Source: Glomus cerebriforme (Eukaryota; Glomeromycota; Glomeromycetes; Glomerales; Glomeraceae). Taken from it: a stretch of 31,728 nucleotides of DNA. The position numbers and the translations under genes were made by a program. The notes beneath the pieces were generated by a model, which was not told where the DNA came from, made no database searches, and was given only the letters and a program-made list of their open reading frames with translations. Positions 1-11,004 of the stretch are shown one piece after another (the stretch's first letter is position 1; every line of letters begins with the position of its first letter). Location: assembly GCA_003550305.1 (NCBI GenBank), contig QKYT01000091.1, positions 228,003 to 259,730 on the forward strand, in the 5' to 3' direction.

Positions 1-377
1 ATTATAACTAATTTTGGCTAATATTATAAATTAGTAAATCATTTAATAACGAGAGGATTTATTAGGACTAATAATATAGCTTTAATATTTATTAATAATT
101 GTTATTGAATAAAAAAAATTATACAAATTAGTTGAATTCAGAAGATACAGATATATATTCTGGCCTTTCCAATTCTTTAATAAAAATATCTATTTTGCAT
201 TAATATCAATAGCAGGATGAGTATATGAACTTAATAATTCATTATTAAGTTCATCAGAATCTTCTATTACATGGCATAAATAATGTGGTGTAGATGAAAA
301 TAAAGTGATCGGAAACTTAGAATGTGGAATAAAAAGAAAAACAATTATCTGATAAATCAATCTACAATTTACCAAAT
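1..377 (-). other. no clear gene; short open stretch at the left edge
   Basis: AT-rich sequence with no convincing gene. On the minus strand the frame ending at 190 (TTA on the plus strand) is open leftward of the palindromic element at 378-521 for about 60 codons and reads like protein (residues such as HVIEDSDELNNELLSS near its end). Scattered open frames continue on the far side of the element. This could be an old coding region split by the 144-bp insertion, but I recognise no family and chance cannot be excluded at this base composition. Confidence 0.2.
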
Positions 378-521
378 ATGGGTTTTGGACAAGTTTTGGA
401 CAGTCCAAAACTCGATTTTGGATAGTTTCGGACAGTCCAAAACTCATAGAAATTTTGGACAATTTTGGTCTGTCCAAAACTGTCCAATTGAAAAAAGCAA
501 TTGGACAAGTCCAAAACCCAT
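378..521. mobile_element. 144-bp MITE-like element made of nested TTTTGGAC palindromes
   Basis: The ends are perfect 13-bp inverted repeats: ATGGGTTTTGGAC at 378-390 and its reverse complement GTCCAAAACCCAT at 509-521. Inside, the core TTTTGGAC / GTCCAAAA recurs several more times in both orientations (for example 393-411, 416-442 and 453-487), so the whole element can fold into stacked hairpins. No open frame of its own and no clear target-site duplication were found. It is most simply a small non-autonomous DNA element; its superfamily is not assigned. Confidence 0.6.
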
Positions 522-659
522 CACTGCATTACATGATCTCCAAAAGCTGACTGTATTATATATTATTATTTGCAAATATTATAATATCAACGCGTCTGAT
601 GGAAAATCCATAGCAATTGTCTTGAGATTACAACAGCAAACAAATCAATCCTTGTGATA

Positions 660-1620
660 ATTTTTCTGATTCTTTTTTTCTCTCTATTCCCTCTTTTCAT
701 TACAATTTTTGTCTTCATTTTTGTTTTGTCTTCTACTTTATCAGTAATCGCGTTATCACACGCTTAAGGGAATCTACTTCTATGGCATTTGGTGATTGTG
801 TAAAATGATTTTGTTACTATTTTGTTTTTCTCTATCCTTAATCCATACAACTCCATTTTTTATTTCTTATCTTTAAGGAAACATGTTAATTTCTCTGTTT
901 TGCATAATTCTTCTGTTATTATGTTACTATAATTCTTCATTATCATTAAATTCTTTTAGGTTGCTTGCTGCTTCTTATTTTATCTTCAATTTATTTCAAT
1001 TTCTTCTTTTTTTTTTATATCTTTCGGTCTCACTACGGAACTACTCCCATGTTATGATAAAATATTAAGGATGAAAGTAAAGGGAATTCTAATCTAAACC
1101 AAACCAGAGATAGGATATACTCAACTATCTAACTGGCCTTTCCTTGCCTGATACGAGGAAGGTCAACTCATATACAGTATAAGGAAGATAAGAGGAAGTT
1201 TAAAGGAATTTTTAAAAAAATTAAACCAGCCAGATATGAGATACTCGAATATCTGACTGGTCCTTTCTTGCCTGATACGAGGAAAACCTCTATATAGAAA
1301 GATAAGAAAGAGTTTAAAGGGATAGTTTATTTTTAAAAGGAATAAAATTATAAAAAGAAAAGAGTTTAAGGGAAGAATTTAGTAGTTTTTTGGTTTAGGG
1401 AAAAAAAAAATCTTAATAGATATTTATAAGTTTTTTTTTACTCTTTGTAAATTTTACATTACAAAATTTATAATCGGGCTAGCCAAAAGTATAATGGTAC
1501 ATATGAGTCATAATACACGTTGTTTATTAGTATATAATTACATAATATTAGAAGATACTAAATTTATAAGTCATATAGTTTATAATATCAATTTTATTGT
1601 GTTATCACGTAAAATTTTTT
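660..1620 (-). repeat. dispersed leader family, copy A (5' leader plus decayed body)
   Basis: Read on the minus strand, the leader runs from about 1620 to 1078. It contains a TATA box at 1421-1428, a pyrimidine-rich tract, then two tandem hairpin-bearing units of about 100-120 bp (about 1223-1320 and 1102-1205). Each unit has AGATA..GAGATACTCGA-type stems and the block CCTTGCCTGATACGAGGAA. The same leader occurs at 5316-5940, 14080-14690 and, inverted, 16368-16490. Copies A and B also share sequence out to about 1620 / 5940. The body left of 1078 is A-rich on the minus strand and reads as broken Lys/Glu-rich frames, unlike the better preserved bodies of B and D. The class of element is not established. 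Confidence 0.55.
1421..1428 (-). promoter_or_regulatory. TATA box of leader copy A
   Basis: TATAAATA on the minus strand. The same octamer lies in the equivalent leader region of the other copies: 5661-5668 (B), 14456-14463 (C) and 16230-16237 (D, plus strand). Conservation in four copies of an otherwise diverging leader suggests it served as their core promoter. Confidence 0.45.
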
Positions 1621-3514
1621 CTATCGTTTCAAATATAACTATATAAGATGTCATTATTCATTTCACTTTGTTGAGATTTCCTATTTTAGAAAGTAACAAA
1701 ATAAATTGTTTCACATTTTGTGTAGTGAGATTTCTAGCAGATACTGTACTTTGGTAAATTATTCACCTTCTGAATTTAATGTGGCACTGTTTGTAATGCT
1801 TATAGAATTTATACCACAATGTATAATGCTGGCCACAAATACCAGTATCACATGCTTTACTAATTGTGTTCGGTCATGAATAAATATCTATTAATGAACA
1901 TTTCTATGGAATTTTACGCAAATTCTTTCTCTAAAACTCTAAAGAGTAATGAATTTCAAAGAAATCTAAATCAAAAATATGAGTCCTCATTCCTCAAGTT
2001 CAATCACATGATTTAATTCACTCTTAATATTGAGAGGAAGATATATTTACCTGTTATCTATGTAAAAAAAAGTCTTTTTAAATGTTTAATTAATAATAAT
2101 TTTAATTATAATTCCATAATCTGCATAATATACAGTATGTAATTCCAGGATAGAAAATCAAAAATCCCAGGCTAGTTGTTCATAAAACTCTGAATTCATA
2201 TTAACTGTCATAAGTCATAACCATTTGACTTTGCTAAAAAATAATTTTGCTTGTTGATCAAATTTAAATTAAAGGTTACTAATAAAAATTTTTTAAAATA
2301 ATTTTATAACCCTAAATTTATTTTCACATCAATTAATCTTTTTGAAGTAGTCTGATAATTTTAAATTTTCATTGAAGAAATTTCAGGATCAAAAATTTTT
2401 AAAATTATTTTCTCATATATTTGGATCTGAAGTAAAATTGCTGCAGCAAATCCATATAACCATTGTATGTTAAAGAATAGATTGTTTAATTTATTAACAT
2501 GCAATACAAGGTAATTTTAATTAAGCAGAAAACCAGAAACACTTCAATTTTACTTCTTTGTATATAAAATTATTTTGTAAAGTATTATGATTATTAAAGG
2601 ACCTTGGTTCTACTGTCCCTAGTTAAAAATAATATCTGGAAAATTGCAATATTTCATATTACAATATTCTAAAGATTTTTTGTCTGTTACATTTGTATTT
2701 GTAAATGTGAAATTAATTTTTTTTATGAAATTTTATTTGGCATATTACAGAAATATTTGCATATGTAAGTATGTGTCATTTTTTCTATTCTTGTTCTTAC
2801 TTTTCAAAAAAGATTCCTTTTTTCTTTTGATTGATTATATCTTTATTTTTTGAGATGTATTAATAAAATTGTTGCACTTGTTAATAACTTAAACTTATTA
2901 ATGAAAGCAAATAGCTAAGTTACATTGTGCTTCTAAATAATTACTAAGGGTAAATTGTATTATCAAATCCTAAGTTAAATGTATCAGTTGATGATTCTGC
3001 TTCTCGGTTGAATATTCTTAATAAATTAGCTAATATTTCTACTTTCTATATAAATTGCTTCATAAATATGTAAATTTCTTTTAAATTTAATCATATTTGA
3101 ATCTATAAGTTAATATTATTAGAATCCAATCAATTAAAATAATGGATAATGATTTTTTTTTATTAATATTACCAAGAAGTATACAATTTTCCTTAAGAAT
3201 TGTTTGAAGAATTGAAACAACTTCTTGTGCTCATCTGATTCACCATTCCAACATTATAATTAAAATAAATAAACAAATAAAATTATTATTTCATTTTTTT
3301 TTATAAAAATATAACTAATTTTATATAAGTTACTATACACTAAAGAAGTTCTATTGATAACTTTTTCTTTTTTCCCCTTCTTATATTTCTAAAACCAAAT
3401 ACACATCATATTTCATATCTTCAAAATAAAATGTTTCACTGGTCGAAGTAACATAGTTTCAATCTAGTTCTCACTATGAACACCTATGAAAATGTGCCCA
3501 ATTTCCATGATGGA
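1621..3514. other. long AT-rich stretch without a recognisable gene
   Basis: No frame with protein-like composition was seen on either strand; the short open frames here are Phe/Ile/Leu-rich, as expected by chance from T-rich DNA. The only structure noted is the 102-bp segment at 2304-2405, which has a diverged inverted copy near 16000. Confidence 0.5.
2304..2405 (+). repeat. diverged dispersed repeat, partner of 15943-16050
   Basis: About 100 bp resemble the reverse complement of 15943-16050. Shared blocks in the same order include CCCTAAATTTATTTTCA, GTAGTCTG(G/A)TAAT, TTCATTGAAGA and ATCAAAAATTTT. Neither copy has an open frame. It is an old interspersed repeat of unknown type. Confidence 0.5.
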
Positions 3515-3590
3515 CACCACATCACTTCGATATCCACTTAAAATTTGCCACATAATAACTCCAAGTCTCCAATACTATATCAGATATACA
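3515..3590 (-). pseudogene. possible protein-kinase scrap (subdomain IX-like)
   Basis: On the minus strand, one frame around 3555-3520 reads GVIMWQILSGYRSD, and just upstream SDI...S/G codons are visible in shifted frames. Fungal and TKL-type kinases have an SDIYSFGVIMWEI..G-type segment here. Stops and a short apparent insertion interrupt it and no other kinase subdomain is visible, so if the reading is right it is only a fragment. The match is short and could be chance. Confidence 0.3.
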
Positions 3591-4282
3591 GTACATCAGA
3601 TTTTTTACTTAATACATAATTTTTACTTTTATTTTTTATTATTAACATTATCTTGGATCCAAGATATCATACCAAAAATTCTAGATATACTACTTAATTT
3701 TTTAGAATTTTTTTTTGTTTTTAATAATTCCTTGATGTACAACTAAGTATATTATTTGCTTATTCAAATTAAAAAAAAAAGATTATAATTAGTTTAGATT
3801 TTTAAAACTATAATGTAACAATAATTTGTATTATAAAAATTATCTTACCAAATCATGATGAATAAATTCATTTTCATGCAAATACAAGATAGCACTTACT
3901 AATTGTAACACTAGGTTAATTTTATTATTCCATTTTATTATTAGTAGTTTTATTGGTATAATACAAGTGGAAATTTTAATCTAAATCTAAATTTTTTATA
4001 CATCAGATGAGTGAAAAGATGAGATGTGAGAGGTGTGCAGGTAGAAATATAGACTTGTATAAACTTTCATTTAACTTTTACAGATTTTTTTTAACAAAGA
4101 ACAAAAAAATAGAACAAAGAATCAGAATAAATTTATGTTTAAATCATAAAAAAGAATTGGTAATAACCAAGCTCTAAGAATAGAGAATATTGAAGTTCTT
4201 GATAATATTGGTGGAATTTTTTGAAATCCAAATAACAATTATAAAATTTAATTGGATAAATAAATTTAAAAAAGTTAATGGA
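3591..4282. other. AT-rich spacer without a recognisable gene
   Basis: No supported coding frame, RNA gene or repeat was found. It separates the kinase-like scrap from the 3' end of repeat copy B. Confidence 0.45.
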
Positions 4283-5940
4283 CTATAAAGTAGTACAGAT
4301 CATCCATTAGCTGTTAAATTATCTGGCCGAAACTATTCAATGAAAATTAAATAATTATTTATTAAAATTATTAGAAATTAAAATACATAAAATTATTAAT
4401 TGTTCTTTGATTATTTTAAAAATTAAAAATAAAAATGCTATATAAAAACTATTCTATCATTCTAATTGTTTCTTCTTTATTATCCTATCTATGTTATTTC
4501 TACTAATATTCTTGTTTATTTTCTTTTTGTTATTTTTATTCTAATCTACACCATTATTTCCTTCTATCCACCCTATCACATCTTTTGTTTCAAATTGATT
4601 TTCATATATCCTTTCTGTTCAATTAGTAAAACTTACTAACTTCAAATTATTCTCACATTTTATTTTGTGGTATATTGTTCCTTTATCACATTCAATATAT
4701 TTCTCTCATCAAATCATCATTTTTTATCCACATTTCGTAAGTGATCCCAATATTCCTGGCACTTTTCTTATTTTCTGTCAGACTTTTTGTTTATATAGTT
4801 CAAATTTATTCTTTCCAAATCTTTTCCGTGAGTATCTGTTTTTTAACTTCTCACCATAACAATGATCTCTTTATCTTTAATCTTTCATCAACTTTCATTC
4901 ACCCATTTATCCATCTAATTGTTTTTGATTTTTTGTTGTCACATAGATTGTATAATTGTATTATCATATTCTTTTTGTCTTTACTGTTTAAAAGGTATCA
5001 TCACACCTTCTTGTTTTATATATTTTTTCAAATTTCATTGTTAATAAAATTGTTTCTTCTTTGATATTTCCTCATTATGACTGCATAATCTTTTATATCC
5101 ATAAATATACATTTTGCCAGATTTTTTCAATAAGTCCATAATATTCCATTCCATTAGGTATTTTCATCTTCTTTTAGAAAGGCTGGTTTGGGGCTTCATC
5201 GCTTTACAGGTATTCTTTGATGTTTCAACTGGTACTTGTATTACTTCAGGTTTTACTAACAGGTGGTATCTTTAGAGTTACTGGATTTTTTGGAATTAAA
5301 TGAAATAAGCAAAGAGGGAATTCTAATCTAAACCACCAGCCAGTTAGGAGATACTCGACTATCTAACCAGTTTTCCTTGCCTGATACGAGGAAGACCTCA
5401 TATACAGTATAAGGAAATTAAAGGGAGCTTAAAGGATTTAAAAAAAAATCAAACCAGCCAGATAGGAGATACTCGACTATCTGACTTGCCTGATACAAAG
5501 AAGACCTCTATATACAGTATAAGGAAAGGGTTAAAGGGACTGAGAATTTAGTTTTAAAAAGGAAAAAAAGAAAAGATAAAATTATAGAGAGAGAGAAAAG
5601 TTTAAAGGAAGAAACCAGTAAATCTAGATTTTTAAATTTAGGAAAACAATTTTTTATAGGTATTTATAATTTTTTTTTATCTTTTGTAAAATTTACAAGA
5701 GATGTGTCATGAGAACTTATTATGTATTGTTATTATTGATACTACTTAATTTAGATTTAATTTATTTATTTTTAATCACGAGCTAATCGGCTAGCCAAGT
5801 AAAGTATAATTGTACACGAGTCACTTTCCATATTTTTTACGTGTTGCATATTAGATCATAATTTCTCATTTTTTTTTTTAGTCAATAATTAGGTAATATT
5901 AGAAGATACATAGCGTAATTGTGTCACGCGAAATTTCAAA
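4283..5940 (-). repeat. dispersed leader family, copy B (near full length, decayed coiled-coil ORF)
   Basis: A unit of about 1.65 kb on the minus strand. Its 5' leader (5940-5316) has a TATA box at 5661-5668 and two hairpin units (about 5453-5536 and 5336-5436). The body (5315 to about 4430) is A-rich and reads as a broken Lys/Glu/Asn-rich, coiled-coil-like protein. It matches copy D in order: the segment just after the leader (CTAAAGATACCA), a KQR(Q)KE-type block, and a KCQxYWD block near the middle. The 3' end near 4283-4340 matches the 3' end of copy C (12976-13035), including CTATAAAGTAGTAC and the downstream GGCCGAAA block. Many stops and frameshifts make it non-functional. No leader copy lies at the 3' end, which argues against an LTR element. 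Confidence 0.55.
5661..5668 (-). promoter_or_regulatory. TATA box of leader copy B
   Basis: TATAAATA on the minus strand followed by CC (TATAAATACC), upstream of a CT-rich tract and the hairpin units of copy B. Same position and sequence context as in copies A, C and D. Confidence 0.45.
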
Positions 5941-6885
5941 ACAGTCATAATGAAATAATATTTTATAACTGATAAGTCAATCAAGTCAATCATATGAATC
6001 TATTACATACTGTAATAACGCGAAATGTGCTACTGCTGATCACATGTGATTTTTAAAATAATAAAAAATCACATGCTTTCTGTAAGAACCCTAATTTATG
6101 GTCAAGTTGAGGCACCAGTAGTTTCAACTTTAAATTGCTCCAATAGTCAAGTTAAAACCACCAGTGCCCCAACTTTAAATTTGCCCATCACTGGTGCCTC
6201 AACCTAATGCACTAGAACCACTGGTACCATATCGATCATCAAAATCGATATCCAAACTTGGGGCAATTTCGATCTGGTGCACAACAAACGTTATTAAAGT
6301 ACAGTGTTTTGTGAAAAAGTGCCGAACGTGAAAATTTCCAGACATTATAACTTTCATCGGTTCTAATCAGTGTTCAGAATTCACATGCATATGATAAGTT
6401 TGTCATAAAAAGAATTTGCAATATACTATTTTAAATTTAATATATCAACAGATAAGTTTAAATGAGCAGTTTACAAAAAATTATGAGTGGCGCAGAAAGT
6501 CTTGACTTATAATTAAATCAATTTATTTATAAGAATAAATGCATTAATTTAGTCCTATATTACACAAAGGTCATAACATTTCTTCTAATATAATACTTTT
6601 ATCAATTCAAGGGCATGCGAAAAAAAATTACGTTCTCAATATATTTTTAAAGAATTAGTACAGTATTTGGGATGTTCATACTAAACAAAAACGGTAATTT
6701 TTGATCAACAATTAAAGTTAGTGGGGTTTATGCTGACCAACGTAACTATTTGTGCCGATCAGCCATTTTATTAATTTTGCGGCACGTTACATAAATTTTA
6801 CAAAATGTTTCAAAATAGTATTTTTTTTTTAACTTCTATTCACAAATATTCATTTAATATTTCTTTTTATACTAAGAAAAAAAAA
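5941..6885. other. upstream region of the first RING-TPR gene
   Basis: No gene seen. It holds the inverted-repeat patch at 6106-6203 and a less AT-rich stretch at about 6700-6800. No consensus TATA or CCAAT box could be placed with confidence next to the start codon at 6886; an A-run directly precedes the ATG. Confidence 0.4.
6106..6290. repeat. palindromic patch with CACCAGT/ACTGGTG motifs
   Basis: A perfect 14-bp inverted repeat, GTTGAGGCACCAGT (6106-6119) and ACTGGTGCCTCAAC (6190-6203), encloses further CACCAGT and CAACTTTAAATT(T)G direct repeats. Just beyond is a second hairpin, TATCGAT...ATCGATA, near 6227-6252. The patch is less AT-rich than its surroundings and lies about 0.6-0.8 kb upstream of the RING-TPR start codon. 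It may be a small inserted element or a regulatory region. Confidence 0.5.
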
Positions 6886-9800
6886 ATGGAAGGAAGTTCA
6901 AGCCAGGTAAATCAAAATTTTAAGCAAACAATTGTTTTAATTTTAATTATTTTAATTTATTTAAATAAAATTGTTAATTAATATAATATATAAATAGAGC
7001 GAAAGTTCTTCTAGTAAACCAAATACTGCTCCTGGTAATTTAGAAATTAATTCCATTACATATAAAACGGCTTTACATGGAAATATATCCAACAATCATA
7101 TCCTTCTTAAATTGGAAGAGGATGGATTTATTGAACCTGATGATAAAGCAAAAGAACTTATTAAAGAATTATCCGAAATAAAATATTTATATGCTTTAAA
7201 ATTACTTTTTGAAAATCCGGTTAATCGATTTTCACCTAAAGTACTTCGAGATTCTTTAGTTGCATTAGTGGATACAAGTCCATTTGATTTTTATGAAGTA
7301 CAAAGTGTAACTAGATTAGAATTACATTTACGTACATGGGTGGCAGTTTTAGAACAAATTTGTTTTACACAAATGCGTTTAAGTAAAGAACTTCGTGATA
7401 AAGTTTATAACTCTTTATCAAAATTTGCTAAAATTCATAGAAAAACGACTCAAGTCATGCAAGAAGGAATTGATAATAGATATGCATCCAATTTCAATCA
7501 ATTTAATCAACTTCATGATAATAAAGATGATGATGATATTATTAAGAAACGAAATTATAATATTGATTTTTTATTAATTCATTTACGAGACACATTACAT
7601 AGTTTACGTGATGATGAAACTTGGTTTCAAGAAGTTGTACGAAGAACTAAAGAATTACTTAAAGCTGCGTTGAATATCGCGCCAGGAATTTTATCTGCAA
7701 CATCTGGAATTCCTATAAAAACTTCTTATTCTACAGTAGCTATGCTTAATCAATTACGTCAAGGTTTAAGTTTTAAATATCCTGTAGCATCATATTATGT
7801 GGATTGGAGAATTATTTTAATAATTCAACGTAATCTTTTTATTTGGTCTGAAAGTTCTGATAAAATAATTAGTAAAAAATTTGGAGAATTAGTATTAATA
7901 GAATATATTTGGAATTTCTTTGAAAGAGAATGGAATAATATCGCTAATAAATCTATTTTAGATTCTCAAAATAAATTTGATGAAGTATCAAATAAAGTTG
8001 CAAGAGCTTTAAGAAATACTGGAAATTTATTAAATGATATCGCTGGAAATGAACCTCTTGCATTACCTCATACTTTATGGTTTGGAATATTGGATCTTGC
8101 GCATAATCTTATTCAAAAATCTACTCGAACTGCAACATATGGTCTATGTTATTATTTAGCAATTGAATCACTTAATAAAGCTCCAAGTAGTTTCATTCAA
8201 TTTAAAGCTATTGAAATCTTATTACATTTACATAATATTGATAATCAAATGTTTTCAATGATTGAGATTGATTTTGATCAATATATACAAAATTTAAATG
8301 AAAATAAGTCAACAGAATATTCAGAAAATTTTCAAAATTTATTAACATTTGTTAAAGAAAAATCTATTGAAGATTCAAAGATTTTAAATGATGATCATAT
8401 TGAAAAAGGAAAAGGAAAAGGAAAAAGTTTGGAACAGAATACGTATTTATCAAGTAATGAACAAATATCAAATTCATGTAATATTTTAGATGTTATAGCA
8501 GATGAAATGACTTGTCCGATTAGTAGTGAACCAACAGATCAATTATGTATGTTAAAGTGTCAACACGTATTATCATTAAATAATTTAAAGAAATTAAAAC
8601 AAAAAAAATGTCCTAAATGTCGAGAAAATTTTGATGATAATGATATTAGATATTTATTACAACATTCTATTTATAAAAATTTATATTCAAAATTTTTTGA
8701 AGCTGGATATATTTTACCTTCTATCGAATTAGAAGATTCTAAACAATCTGATAGTGATTCAGATAATTCAGAAGTTGATCTTATATTAACTAAAAAGAAA
8801 AAAATTATGAACGCAATTAAATCAAATTCAAATATAATATTATCATCGATAATTCCCAAAATTTCAAAAAAACAACATCCTACATATCAAAATGTACTAA
8901 AAGAATTAAATGGACAAAATTACACAGTAGCTGAATATTGGTGTAATGAATTTCTAAAATCTTTTCCTAAAAGTCATTCTATGAGATGTATTTTAGCTTA
9001 TGTTTATAGATGTCTCAATAATTATGTAAAAGCACATTCATATTTAAAAGAAGCTATCGAATTAAAAGAAAAGAATCCAATTGCTTATTATATTCGTGGA
9101 GAAATATTTTTTAGGCAAAGCGAATATGAAAAAGTATTGGAAAGTTTAAACAAATCATTATATTATAAGACCAAAATAAAGAATCTATATATATTACTTG
9201 GAAATAGTTATCTTTTTACAAAGAAATATGAATCAGCTTTACTTCATTATAATATTGTATTAAAAAATGATCCACATCATTATTCATGTCTTAAGAATTG
9301 TGCATGTAGTTATGAAAAGCAAGAAAATTATTCAAAAACTTTAGAAACGTTGGATAAATTATTGAATATTAATGATGATGATTCATTAATTTTATGTTAT
9401 TATGGAGAAATTTTAAGTACAATGGGAAAATATTATAATGCTATAGAATATTTTACAAAAGCAAATAATATAGATCCTGAAAATATTCATATTTTAATTA
9501 AGAGAGCTATAGCGTATTATATTCTTCAAGGATATGATAATGTTTTATCAGATCTTGATAAAGTTATACAATTGGATCCATTAAATAATTTAGCATATTA
9601 TCATAAATATTTAACATACTATATCAAAAAAGATATTGATAATGCTGATATGACACTAAATAAGTGCACTGAATTATTAAATTCTGATGATATTTTAGCA
9701 AAGATTCAATTATACCATTTAGAGTATTTGCTAAACAAGAATAGTTCTGAAGATTTAAGTCATATTCTAGCGAAAATCAATCAAATTTCTAATATTAAAA

Positions 9801-10912
9801 ATTATAAATCATTACTTTTAATTAGATGTAAAATATATATTGAGTTAAAACAATACCATGAGGCAAAATTAGATTTTGATGCATTATCTATTAAGAGTTA
9901 TGATAATTATGATATATCATTCATTTATTTATTACAAGAATATTCAGATTTTTGGTCATACTTATGCGAAATTAATAAAATTAATAATAACAGAGTTACC
10001 AAACTTGGAATTGTTAATGACTTTAGTAAATTCATGTATAAAGGTAAGAGAATATTTAAATTTTATCATTTAATTAGACAAAAATTAACATAACATTTTT
10101 TTTTTTAGGCAGGGGTATTTATTTTATTTCAAACGCCATAAATTTGAATAGTGAACTTTGTCGAAAAATTGATGCCAATAGGTGAGGTTTTAATTCGCGA
10201 TATTATCTAAAAATTAATAACTAAATGGAAATTAACCAGTTTTATTTTTAAAATTCAATAAGTTTATCAGGGCAAGTGTTATGTTCTAAAAATGAAGAAT
10301 TTCATTTGGATTTACCTGCATTAGATTTTTTTTATAATCGTCATATTATTTGGAAAATTAATGTTAAAAAAATATCCGAAGGTTGTTGCATAAAGTTTAT
10401 AGTTAAGAACAAAGTAAGTTTAATTAGCTATTGTTTTTTATTTTTGTCTTTTTTTTTTGTATCTTAAATCAATATATAAATTTAATAATAGGATTCTAAT
10501 CAAAAAGAGCATATCTTAAAATATGAAGACGTGTTAAAATTCGAAGGATTAGGTTGGATCGAATATCAATTTTCAACATTCATAGACCAAGATGGTATAC
10601 TTTCAATTGAAGTAAAAGGTTCTATTGACATGGTATGGTATATTTTATTTATTTATTTAAATTAATTTTCTCTCAGAGTTATATTGTTATAACTCACATC
10701 ATTTTCATTATTCTTGATTTTTATAGCAAATTGATTATGTTCGATTTGGATATAATAATACAGAGATAAAATACATTCCTAATATGGGTGATTTATTACC
10801 ATATTATCTTGAAATTTGCCCTAATGTTCCAGATACTTTTAAGGACAAGTACTTTTCAAAAAAAGAAATGGAAAATTTACTTGAGTTAAAAGATATCATT
10901 AGTAATTTATAA
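6886..10912 (+). CDS. RING/SP-RING-like and TPR repeat protein with an unnamed C-terminal domain (6 exons)
   Basis: Exons: 6886-6906, 6998-10043, 10109-10181, 10263-10413, 10492-10632 and 10727-10912; introns of 91, 65, 81, 78 and 94 bp; about 1205 aa. The ATG at 6886 opens MEGSSSQ, then GTAAAT...TAG leads in frame into the long exon. Residues about 45-450 are helical with no family recognised. A degenerate zinc finger follows (CPIS at 513, C528-x-H530, CPxC at 545-548): second and later ligands of a classic RING are missing, as in SP-RING/U-box-like folds, so ubiquitin- or SUMO-ligase activity is possible but unproven. A KGKGKGK linker precedes it and an acidic Ser/Asp stretch follows. About ten TPRs span roughly 633-985. 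The last 160 residues (WKINVKKI, GLGWIEYQF, SIEVKGSIDM, YVRFGYNNTE) are beta-rich and unnamed. Every boundary except exon 1 is supported by the paralogue at 29406-31728. No signal peptide or membrane segment: probably intracellular. Confidence 0.85.
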
Positions 10913-10998
10913 TTAAAGTATATAATATATAATTATGTAATATCTTATTATTTATTTAACATTTTAATTCTTTTGTATATTTATTGTTTTTAGGATTT

Positions 10999-11004
10999 AA
11001 TAAA
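10999..11004 (+). terminator. candidate poly(A) signal of the RING-TPR gene
   Basis: AATAAA 87 bases after the stop codon at 10910-10912, in T-rich sequence. It is the first perfect match downstream on this strand; in DNA this AT-rich the hexamer also occurs by chance. Confidence 0.4.

Noticed and set aside
4665..5064. Overlapping hydrophobic plus-strand frames
   Set aside because: They are antisense to the A-rich body of copy B and show no conserved features.
1078..5940. LTR retrotransposon with A and B as its LTRs
   Set aside because: The two leaders are in the same direction about 4.2 kb apart, but no gag-pol lies between them. B and C share their own 3' ends without a leader, and D occurs with a single leader.
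7112..7114. Start of the first RING-TPR protein at 7112
   Set aside because: The codon there is TTG, not ATG. The frame is open upstream to an acceptor at 6997 and joins an ATG exon at 6886, giving a conventional eukaryotic start.
10263..10467. Separate small gene at 10276-10467
   Set aside because: It is exon 4 of the RING-TPR gene read on into its intron; the same exon is conserved at 30059-29909.
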